Shown piece after piece: positions 1-6,015 of a stretch of 8,127 nucleotides of DNA; positions within the stretch are counted from its first letter, which is position 1, and the number at the start of each line of letters is the position of its first letter. Source of the DNA: an uncultured Dysgonomonas sp. Lineage in GTDB: Bacteria > Bacteroidota > Bacteroidia > Bacteroidales > Dysgonomonadaceae. The notes below the pieces were generated by a model. It made no database searches and was not told the origin of the DNA. It saw only the letters and a list, made by a program, of their open reading frames with translations. The stretch covers positions 1-8,127 of the forward strand of contig CALNCC010000063.1 in NCBI GenBank assembly GCA_937875275.1, read 5' to 3'. Made by a program: the position numbers and the translations under genes.

Positions 1-109
1 GTTAATTCCATTGTTCAATATATTTATATAAAGAGGAGATTGAGTCATTCTTTTTTGTAATTTTACGAAGCTAAAGTACGAACTATAACAGTAAAAGAAA
101 ACATATCGA
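1..109. other. 5' intergenic region upstream of proC
   Basis: There is no gene in this stretch. It is AT-rich and must hold the proC promoter and leader unless proC is transcribed from further upstream. TAATTTTA at 58-65 resembles the Bacteroides -7 element TAnnTTTG (7 of 8 positions), but the nearest upstream TTG (40-42) is only 15 bases away rather than the usual 19-21, so I do not call a promoter. The hexamer TACGAA occurs twice (64-69 and 77-82), 13 bases apart, with no known meaning. The bases just before the proC start are A-rich and lack a Shine-Dalgarno motif. Confidence 0.5.
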
Positions 110-889
110 ATGAAAATTACAATACTCGGGGGAGGTAATATGGGTGGAGCTATGGCAAAAGGATTAGCTTCGGGCACTATATTTCTGCCACAAAATATTA
201 CGGTAGTCGATACCTGTGAAGTGAAATTGGAAGAATTTAGAAAATTGGGAATCAACGCTGTACTGGGTAATTACGACTCGTTAGTAGATGCCGATATTGT
301 GCTTTTTGCGCTGAAACCATGGCTTATAAAGGCTACTGCAGAGGAAGTCGGAGATAGGCTGACCAAAGATGGACAGATAGTCATATCTATTGCTGCCGGC
401 ATCACACTGAATGAGTTGGAGAGTTGGTTGCCGTCAAACAAAGTAGTATACAGAGTGATACCTAATACTGCAATTGCCGTCAAACAAAGCATGACATTTA
501 TAGCGTCCAACAATTCGACAGCAGACAAAGATCAACTATTGCTAAATATATTCGGCGAATTGGGGAAAGCGTTGGTTGTGGAAGAAAAACTATTCTCTGC
601 CGTTACGGCTCTCAGTTCATGCGGAATAGCTTACGCATTTCGTTATATAAGAGCTGCGATGGAAGGTGGTGTAGAGATGGGCATTTTTCCCGATCAGGCT
701 AAAGAAATTGTCGCACAAACATTAAGAGGCGCGATAGAACTGTTGGAAGCAAACAATTCGCATCCCGAACAGGAGATAGATAAAGTAACCACTCCGGGTG
801 GAATCACTATCAAGGGGTTGAACGAGATGGAGCATGCCGGCTTTACATCGGCTGTCATCAAAGGATTGAAAGCAAGTAATATTGGTTAG
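110..889 (+). CDS. proC: Pyrroline-5-carboxylate reductase
   Basis: This cytoplasmic enzyme reduces 1-pyrroline-5-carboxylate to L-proline with NAD(P)H, the final step of proline synthesis. The 259-residue length is normal for the family. An N-terminal Rossmann fold shows the dinucleotide-binding glycine run GGGNMGGAMAKG at residues 7-18. FALKPW (66-71) and YRVIPNTAIAV (114-124) match the family's conserved VKP and MPNTP-type segments. The C-terminal helical dimerisation domain carries TALSSCGIAYAF (166-177), a variant of the usual SGSGPAY motif, and VTTPGGITIKGL (226-237), which matches the substrate-site VTSPGGTT motif. The start is well fixed because the Rossmann strand begins at residue 2. 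No Shine-Dalgarno is present, as is usual in Bacteroidota. It stands alone here, convergent with the glycosidase; arginine-synthesis genes that often accompany proC in Bacteroidales would lie outside the window, if present. Confidence 0.95.
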   Translation: MKITILGGGNMGGAMAKGLASGTIFLPQNITVVDTCEVKLEEFRKLGINAVLGNYDSLVDADIVLFALKPWLIKATAEEVGDRLTKDGQIVISIAAGITLNELESWLPSNKVVYRVIPNTAIAVKQSMTFIASNNSTADKDQLLLNIFGELGKALVVEEKLFSAVTALSSCGIAYAFRYIRAAMEGGVEMGIFPDQAKEIVAQTLRGAIELLEANNSHPEQEIDKVTTPGGITIKGLNEMEHAGFTSAVIKGLKASNIG

Positions 890-900
890 TCATATCTATT

Positions 901-954
901 CTATATAAAAAGAGCTTCTAATCATCAACACGATTAGAAGCTCTTTCTTTATAG
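901..954. terminator. Bidirectional intrinsic terminator between proC and the glycosidase
   Basis: A perfect 15-bp stem pairs 909-923 (AAAGAGCTTCTAATC) with 932-946, closing an 8-base loop. Past a mismatch, the flanks CTATA and TATAG also pair. Reading +, the stem is followed by TTTCTTTATAG; reading -, by TTTTTATATAG. It therefore has a U-rich tail in both directions. It lies 11 bases after the proC stop and 5 bases after the stop of the convergent hydrolase gene, so one hairpin can end both transcripts. Confidence 0.9.
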
Positions 955-959
955 GCTAT

Positions 960-3900
960 TTAGCGGGAGGAATAGACTGAGAAATCTTCCATCAATCCGT
1001 AATCTAATACATTATATTCCGAACCGGGGGCTTGTTTGTGTACGCCATTCCAATGCCAAGGACCGTTGATGCCTTTGTCTTTACTGTAATGCGGTCCCAT
1101 TAGATTTCTGAGGCTGCCGACCACTCTGACCTCTATTTTATTGTCTCCTTTTTTTATGTATGGAGAGAGGTTGAACTCATAAGGTTGGTATGCTATTATT
1201 CCGGCCTTTTCGTCATTGACAAAGACTTCCGCAAGAGTTCCGTTCCACTTGTTCAGTTTGAGTGTATGTTGAGCCGGCGTGTCTTCTATCTTATAATTCT
1301 TAGAGTATGACATATCCCACGAATAGAAAGGTTGTCCTTGCTCTTTCCAGCTACCTAATTCGAATATGTTTATTGGATCTTTTAGTATCCAGCCGGATGT
1401 AGCAGACTCTAAAGCAAAATCGCCTAAAATGTAAACCGGCGACACTTCTGCATATATGCTCATCGGGCTAACGCTTAACTCAACGGTATTGACTCCTTTT
1501 TTGATCTCCTGACTGATATCATATACGCCCCAACGAGAGTCTAACCAGTATTTGCCTGAAATGGCGGAAACAGCTTTTCCGTTTATTTTTACATTCCATA
1601 CGTTTGGCTGTTCAGCAACAAGATTTGCGTTGAATTTGCCGGCATCTCCATCAATTGTGAAGTGATATTGTACTTGTATATTTCCGGTTGTTATTGTGTC
1701 TTTTTCGACAATCGTTTGACGATACTGAATTGCCGAGTTCCAAGGGTCATCCAAGTCAAAATGTTTATAGAGCTTGATGCGTGCCTCTACCGAGTATAAA
1801 TCTTTCTCTACTTGTCCGTCTATTATCAGATCGCAAAAGTCGATGGAGAGAGCATTCTCTTTCAATCGCTTAATCTCTAATGGGGTGTTAGACGCTAAAA
1901 GAGTTTTATTTGCCGCTTCAGGTCTCAATTCATACTTGCTTGTGCCTGATGAAGGGCAGAATAAAATTAAACTTCCGGCAGGGGGTAACACAAATGACGC
2001 AGAAACGTATTTGCCATCTTGTAGAGAAGGGTAGGTGTATGACTCTCCGGACATACCGTCTAATTCTACCAGATATTTTCCGTCGATAGAAATCTCACCT
2101 TTGGCTGTTTCTGTTAATGACGAGTTGACTAAAAACATAAGCTCTCCGTCGTTGTATGTTCTTCTCTGATGATAGAGGTCGTTTCCTGTTACATTCTCAA
2201 ACTTGATTTTATCACTCAAGAATAATTCTTCTATTACAGAATCGGTTAACTCAGTCTTGCTTATGATACGAGAGGCATTTTTCTGGAAGAAATCTACAAG
2301 TTCCGGGCTTTCTTTCCCATTTACCAACGTTGGCGATGAGAAGCTGATTAATTGTCCACCCGATTCTACAAACTCTTTGAGTAGAGCAAAAGTAGTTGCG
2401 TCTATATTTTCAACTAAAGAAGGAATTACAACTTTTTTGTATTTTCTTTCTCCAACAATAAACTGCCCGCCTTTAGCGCTTCCTTGATCTTTTATGATGT
2501 TTTCGGAACCAAGATCATATTCTACCTGGCTCTTTTCTAATTTTGTTACAAATTTTTGGAAATCGACACCAACGTCCATCGTCCAAGGATGCCCTTTTAC
2601 GTATGAGAAATAGAGCCAAGCCGTAGTGGTTGATTCTAATACCAAGATGTCGTTCAACTGTTCTCCTTGACTTAGGAGTAATGATAATCGGGCAAAATAG
2701 TCATTTTGGCTTTTATAGCTCGACCACCATGGCGACAGCGATGTGAATACCGGTGGATAGTCATATTTTCGTGCACCGGTTATTGTCATATGCGATAGGT
2801 GTTGATTCATAAAGTTGACGCCTAACACATATTCCCAATCGCCCAATCGTTTAAAATCTTCGAAGGTTTCGTCCCATCCTCCTCCGCCATACGTCTCGCT
2901 GAGTGTACGTGTATAACCCATCTGGTTTGCTGCGCTTCTTACTTCTTTTACAGCCCTAATGTTCCCGAATTGAGCCTGCGGGTGTGAGTCGTTGAACTGG
3001 TTGAACAGCATGTCTATTGCTGGCATCTGATGCCACGCATACATAGCCATATTGTCTCCGCCATGCGACATGTCAGGCCATCCATGCTCCCAATAATGTC
3101 CTGTCCACAGCATATTCTTCTTCTCGCAATATTCGAACCAAGGTTTTGCCCACCGATCAATAAACATCTGCGTCAGAGTTTCGGTATAATTGTGGCGAAC
3201 TTGTTTCCAATTTCCAGTCTCTTCGCCCAATAGAGGCAATACGTCTTTCAAATCATACCCCCATTTTTGTTTGAAAACATCGAACAAATCGGGAGTCCAA
3301 CGCAAACCGCCCGGAGTGGCAATGTTTGGTTCGTCTGTGAAAATTCCTTTGATGACAGAACCAAGTTCTTCTCCAAACTCTTTTTCATATCCGGACATTG
3401 TTACTTCCATAAATTTCTCGGTAACACCGGGATATAATAAATCTACATATGAATAACCTCCATGCCATTTACTGTTTCTATAATATGTTTTCTGATAGAG
3501 GTAGTATTCACCCACAGCGTCTTTATAGTCATCTGTCTTAGAAGTTATGTCTACAAATGAGTCTCCCTCTCTCTTCAAACAAAGAAAATAATCTTTGGCA
3601 TTGTCGGGCAAAGTCTCGAATTTGTTAGGGGCTAATCCCTGTCCTTGATTATATGACTCCGGCATTTGAGCAGGAACATGACCACCGGCAAAACCGCTTG
3701 GATATGAGTTTTCATCGTAAATCCAGATATCCATATCCAGTTCTTTGCCTTTCTCTACACTGTATCTGTACAGCTCGAACCAGTCGTCGGAAAGATAATC
3801 TGTTATCAATCCCGGGCGAGGGTGCACAAATGCTCCGCCAAATCCTTGTTCTTTCAATTCGCCTAACATCCTGTCTATATCGGCATGGGTTACATTCGTA

Positions 3901-4067
3901 TTCCATACCCACAACGGTGCAGAGCGAAATTCTTTTGATGGATTTTTAAACTCTTCTTTCAAATTCTCAAACAACATCTCACATTTCTGATCAGAGTTTG
4001 AGCATCCTAGCGTAATGCATAGTGCTGTTATGAGTAGGAACAGATTTCGGGTAAACAGTTTTTTCAT
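960..4067 (-). CDS. Lipoprotein glycoside hydrolase, GH106-like (alpha-L-rhamnosidase superfamily)
   Basis: This is a 1035-residue exported glycosidase, probably acting on plant or host glycans. It begins with a lipoprotein signal peptide: basic MKKLFTRN, a hydrophobic stretch, then lipobox TLGC with the lipidated cysteine at residue 22. The N-terminal part of the barrel reads SAPLWVWN (49-56), GFGGAFVHPRPG (75-86) and IWIYDENSYPSGFAGG (114-129), the pattern of GH106 and related Bacteroidota glycosidases. Acidic candidates for catalysis are E246 in IFTDEP, E327 in HYWEHGW and E381 in SETYGGGGW; assigning the acid/base pair is inference. Residues about 470-580 look like a Rossmann-like domain (VVIPS, LLKEFVESGGQLISF). 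Two beta-sandwich segments of GH2 sugar-binding type follow (about 820-885 and 935-985, with VKINGK, VFVNDEKAG and IKKGDNKIEVRV). Exact CAZy family and substrate are uncertain. No SusC/D pair or sensor is adjacent, so it may be an orphan enzyme. Confidence 0.8.
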   Translation of the reverse strand: MKKLFTRNLFLLITALCITLGCSNSDQKCEMLFENLKEEFKNPSKEFRSAPLWVWNTNVTHADIDRMLGELKEQGFGGAFVHPRPGLITDYLSDDWFELYRYSVEKGKELDMDIWIYDENSYPSGFAGGHVPAQMPESYNQGQGLAPNKFETLPDNAKDYFLCLKREGDSFVDITSKTDDYKDAVGEYYLYQKTYYRNSKWHGGYSYVDLLYPGVTEKFMEVTMSGYEKEFGEELGSVIKGIFTDEPNIATPGGLRWTPDLFDVFKQKWGYDLKDVLPLLGEETGNWKQVRHNYTETLTQMFIDRWAKPWFEYCEKKNMLWTGHYWEHGWPDMSHGGDNMAMYAWHQMPAIDMLFNQFNDSHPQAQFGNIRAVKEVRSAANQMGYTRTLSETYGGGGWDETFEDFKRLGDWEYVLGVNFMNQHLSHMTITGARKYDYPPVFTSLSPWWSSYKSQNDYFARLSLLLSQGEQLNDILVLESTTTAWLYFSYVKGHPWTMDVGVDFQKFVTKLEKSQVEYDLGSENIIKDQGSAKGGQFIVGERKYKKVVIPSLVENIDATTFALLKEFVESGGQLISFSSPTLVNGKESPELVDFFQKNASRIISKTELTDSVIEELFLSDKIKFENVTGNDLYHQRRTYNDGELMFLVNSSLTETAKGEISIDGKYLVELDGMSGESYTYPSLQDGKYVSASFVLPPAGSLILFCPSSGTSKYELRPEAANKTLLASNTPLEIKRLKENALSIDFCDLIIDGQVEKDLYSVEARIKLYKHFDLDDPWNSAIQYRQTIVEKDTITTGNIQVQYHFTIDGDAGKFNANLVAEQPNVWNVKINGKAVSAISGKYWLDSRWGVYDISQEIKKGVNTVELSVSPMSIYAEVSPVYILGDFALESATSGWILKDPINIFELGSWKEQGQPFYSWDMSYSKNYKIEDTPAQHTLKLNKWNGTLAEVFVNDEKAGIIAYQPYEFNLSPYIKKGDNKIEVRVVGSLRNLMGPHYSKDKGINGPWHWNGVHKQAPGSEYNVLDYGLMEDFSVYSSR

Positions 4068-4117
4068 ATAATTTAGTGTAGTGTTAGTCTTGATATTAGC
4101 CTTGCTTACAGTGCCTT

Positions 4118-4125
4118 CAAATATA
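4118..4125 (-). promoter_or_regulatory. Putative -7 promoter element for the glycosidase
   Basis: On the - strand this reads TATATTTG, an exact match to the Bacteroidota primary sigma -7 consensus TAnnTTTG, 50 bases upstream of the hydrolase start codon. The -33 position about 20 bases further upstream is TTAG rather than TTTG, so it is weak. AT-rich DNA can give such a match by chance; the position relative to the gene is the main support. Confidence 0.45.
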
Positions 4126-4251
4126 CCATATATAATTCTTTAGACCTAATTTTTTGAAAATAAATGAAGAGGATGAAATAATAGGATATACATTATATCT
4201 GTCTCACTTTATATTTGAATTTTTTAATAAGTAATTTTTATCATCCATTTG

Positions 4252-4282
4252 TTGCATCTTTTAGAAAAACAAGATACCTTTG
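4252..4282 (+). promoter_or_regulatory. Putative promoter of the leu operon
   Basis: TACCTTTG at 4275-4282 is an exact match to the Bacteroidota -7 consensus TAnnTTTG. TTG at 4252-4254, inside TTTGTTG, lies 20 bases upstream, the spacing expected for the -33 box. Transcription would begin a few bases after 4282, placing the leader-peptide start codon (4321) about 30-35 bases into the transcript. That geometry suits an attenuator leader. Confidence 0.65.
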
Positions 4283-4320
4283 TGTTTGCATATAAAAAGA
4301 AACAGGCAAGATTAAAGATT

Positions 4321-4377
4321 ATGAATCATAGCATTATTATTAGTTCGCTCATTCTCCTCTGGAAAAATTTAGGGTGA
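4321..4377 (+). CDS. Ile/Leu-rich leader peptide of the leu operon attenuator
   Basis: This 18-codon open reading frame encodes MNHSIIISSLILLWKNLG and ends at TGA (4375-4377). Eight of 18 codons are control residues: Ile at codons 5, 6, 7 and 11 (all ATT) and Leu at 10, 12, 13 (CTC) and 17 (TTA). It contains no valine. It sits upstream of a perfect intrinsic terminator that precedes leuA, which is the arrangement of classical leader peptides such as E. coli leuL and ivbL. The peptide itself probably has no function; ribosome position on it would report charging of tRNA-Ile and tRNA-Leu. There is no Shine-Dalgarno sequence, only A-rich upstream DNA (AGATTAAAGATT), as for the other genes here. 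It is too short for routine gene callers and would normally go unannotated. Confidence 0.85.
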   Translation: MNHSIIISSLILLWKNLG

Positions 4378-4388
4378 GCATTGCTATG
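4327..4388 (+). promoter_or_regulatory. Attenuator segments 1:2 (pause/protector structure)
   Basis: Two nested helices can form across the leader ORF. The outer one pairs CATAGCA (4327-4333) with TGCTATG (4382-4388), 7 bp. The inner one pairs GCTCATTCT (4347-4355) with AGGGTGAGC (4371-4379), 9 bp including two G-U pairs, around a 15-base loop. The 3' strands are the same bases needed for the antiterminator, so this fold would free the terminator to form when the leader is not translated. Pairing was worked out by hand, without energies. Confidence 0.65.
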
Positions 4389-4424
4389 TAAATATATAAG
4401 GAATAAAACATGAGCCTTTCTCAC
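4374..4424 (+). promoter_or_regulatory. Attenuator segments 2:3 (antiterminator)
   Basis: GTGAG (4374-4378) can pair with CTCAC (4420-4424). Inside that, GCTATGT (4383-4389) can pair with ACATGAGC (4408-4415) with one bulged G. The two helices are separated by a 4x4 internal loop. Their 3' side covers the whole 5' arm of the terminator (4413-4423), so the two folds exclude each other. A ribosome stalled on the Ile or Leu codons (4333-4359) would block segment 1 and leave these bases free, allowing read-through into leuA. This pairing is weaker than the terminator stem and is an inference from base complementarity. Confidence 0.6.
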
Positions 4425-4450
4425 ACTTGAATGATGAGAAAGGCTTTTTT
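4413..4450 (+). terminator. Attenuator terminator upstream of leuA
   Basis: A perfect 11-bp stem pairs AGCCTTTCTCA (4413-4423) with TGAGAAAGGCT (4435-4445) around an 11-base loop. The run TTTTTT (4445-4450) then ATTTC follows. It lies 35 bases after the leader-peptide stop and 52 bases before the leuA start, with no intervening gene. It is therefore a premature, regulated terminator for the leu operon and not the end of another gene. Confidence 0.92.
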
Positions 4451-4502
4451 ATTTCAAACGGCAGCTAAAAAAGAAATAATAAACAAAATACAATTAAAAA
4501 CT

Positions 4503-5993
4503 ATGGACAGGTTATTTATTTTCGACACAACACTAAGAGACGGCGAGCAGGTTCCCGGATGTCAGTTGAATACAATAGAGAAAATTCAGGTTGCGCAAGC
4601 TCTCGAAGCTTTGGGCGTTGATGTTATCGAAGCCGGATTCCCAATCTCGAGTCCGGGTGATTTCAATTCGGTGGTGGAAATATCGAAAGCGGTATCGGAA
4701 CCAATAATATGCGGATTGACACGAGCGGTAGAAAAAGACATAGAAGTGGCTGCCGATGCTCTCAAATATGCAAAAAGAAAGAGAATACACACGGGAATAG
4801 GTACATCGGACTATCATATAAAATATAAATTTAACTCGACACAGGATGAAGTGATTGAGCGTGCTATCAAAGCCGTAAAATATGCGAAGAGATATGTCGA
4901 AGATGTCGAATTTTATGCAGAAGATGCCGGACGTACCGATAACGAATACTTGGCAAAAGTGGTGCAAGCCGTAATCAATGCCGGTGCTACCGTAGTCAAT
5001 ATTCCTGACACAACAGGATACTGTCTGCCTACTGAGTATGGAGCTAAAATAAAATACTTGATAGATCATGTAGACATGAAAAATGCAATTCTTTCTACAC
5101 ACTGTCATCAAGACTTGGGTATGGCGACAGCCAACTCGGTAATGGGTGTACTGAATGGTGCACGACAGGTAGAAGTTACGATAAACGGAATAGGTGAGCG
5201 TGCAGGAAACACCTCTCTTGAGGAGGTTGTGATGGCAATCAAAAGCCACAAAGAATTGAATATAGAAACGAATATCAATACTAAAAAAATATATCCGACC
5301 AGCCGCATGATATCGAGCCTTATGAATATGCCGATACAACCCAACAAGGCGATTGTCGGACGCAATGCTTTTGCTCACTCATCGGGTATCCATCAAGATG
5401 GTGTGTTGAAAAACTTGTCTACATACGAAATCATCGACCCGAAAGATGTAGGGATAGAAGATAACGCAATCGTATTGACGGCCCGCAGTGGTAGGGCTGC
5501 CTTGAAAAACAGATTGAATCTTCTTGGTATCGAAGTCGATGATGACCAATTGGCAGAAATATATCAACGATTCTTGGAATTGGCAGACCGCAAAAAAGAT
5601 ATCACTGACGAAGATGTATTGATATTGGCAGGACATAAAACGGATCATATGCGCCGCATCAAGCTCGAATATCTACAAGTTACATCAGGTGTAGGCATTC
5701 GTAATATAGCCAATGTCGGATTGGATATAGCAGGCGTTAAATTCGAAGGTTCGGCAACAGGAAACGGACCGGTAGATGCAGCATTGAAAGCTATAAAGTC
5801 AATCGTGAAACGCGAAACCGTATTGCAGGAATTTCTGATACAAGCCATCAACAGAGGTAGCGACGATGTAGGTAAAGTGCATATGCAGGTAGAATATGAT
5901 GGTCGCATCTATTACGGTTTTGCTGCACATACCGATATTGTTGTGGCTTCGGCTGAGGCATTTATCAATGCGGCAAACAAATTTGTGAAATAA
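4503..5993 (+). CDS. leuA: 2-Isopropylmalate synthase
   Basis: This enzyme condenses acetyl-CoA with 2-oxoisovalerate to 2-isopropylmalate, the committed step of leucine synthesis, in the cytoplasm. From ATG 4503 the protein has 496 residues, normal for the family. The HMGL-like barrel starts at once with FDTTLRDGEQ (7-16; D8 metal ligand, R12 catalytic). It continues through STHCHQDLG (198-206; H200 and H202 metal ligands) and GIGERAGNTSLEE (229-241; N236 metal ligand). AFAHSSGIHQDG (289-300) follows, then a C-terminal LeuA allosteric domain from about 386, with GSATGNGPVDAALKAI, implying leucine feedback inhibition. The frame is open to an ATG at 4431, but that start lies within the terminator hairpin and adds 24 non-conserved residues, so 4503 is preferred. 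Citramalate synthase is the main alternative identity, since the families are related, but first place in a leu operon favours leuA. Expression is probably set by the upstream attenuator. Confidence 0.92.
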   Translation: MDRLFIFDTTLRDGEQVPGCQLNTIEKIQVAQALEALGVDVIEAGFPISSPGDFNSVVEISKAVSEPIICGLTRAVEKDIEVAADALKYAKRKRIHTGIGTSDYHIKYKFNSTQDEVIERAIKAVKYAKRYVEDVEFYAEDAGRTDNEYLAKVVQAVINAGATVVNIPDTTGYCLPTEYGAKIKYLIDHVDMKNAILSTHCHQDLGMATANSVMGVLNGARQVEVTINGIGERAGNTSLEEVVMAIKSHKELNIETNINTKKIYPTSRMISSLMNMPIQPNKAIVGRNAFAHSSGIHQDGVLKNLSTYEIIDPKDVGIEDNAIVLTARSGRAALKNRLNLLGIEVDDDQLAEIYQRFLELADRKKDITDEDVLILAGHKTDHMRRIKLEYLQVTSGVGIRNIANVGLDIAGVKFEGSATGNGPVDAALKAIKSIVKRETVLQEFLIQAINRGSDDVGKVHMQVEYDGRIYYGFAAHTDIVVASAEAFINAANKFVK

Positions 5994-6015
5994 ATATACT
6001 GCTTTTCTGAAAAAA

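Larger units (their letters stand above)
4068..4502. other. Divergent intergenic region: hydrolase promoter and leu operon leader
   Basis: These 435 bases separate the divergent hydrolase and leuA genes. The left third (to about 4126) holds the - strand promoter and untranslated leader of the hydrolase. Bases about 4130-4247 are AT-rich and I see no gene or clear structure in them, apart from a + strand TATATTTG at 4210-4217 that lacks a matching -33 box. The right part (4252-4450) carries a promoter-like site, leader peptide and attenuator for leuA, listed separately. Bases 4451-4502 are an A-rich untranslated stretch leading to the leuA start. Confidence 0.8.

Noticed and set aside
58..65. 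TAATTTTA as a possible proC promoter -7 element
   Set aside because: The last base differs from TAnnTTTG and the nearest TTG is only 15 bases upstream, so the match is no better than expected in AT-rich DNA.
3653..3949. Short + strand open frames within the glycosidase (for example 1774-2034, 2203-2487, 3653-3949)
   Set aside because: All lie antisense to a continuous 1035-codon gene with clear domains, and none has a promoter or recognisable product.
4210..4217. TATATTTG as the main leu promoter
   Set aside because: It matches the -7 consensus exactly, but no TTG lies 19-21 bases upstream; TACCTTTG at 4275-4282 has the right spacing to a TTG and is closer to the leader ORF.
4533..5378. Long open frame of 281 codons on the - strand opposite leuA
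   Set aside because: It is fully antisense to a strongly conserved enzyme, and its translation is rich in Cys, Tyr, Phe and Ser with no recognisable motif; it is a shadow of leuA codon use.
5994..6015. Possible terminator or insertion scar between leuA and the acyltransferase
   Set aside because: Only a 4-bp TTTT/AAAA pairing is visible, with no GC-rich stem. Similar AAATAAAT stretches at both ends of the acyltransferase gene are too short and AT-rich to call target-site duplications.
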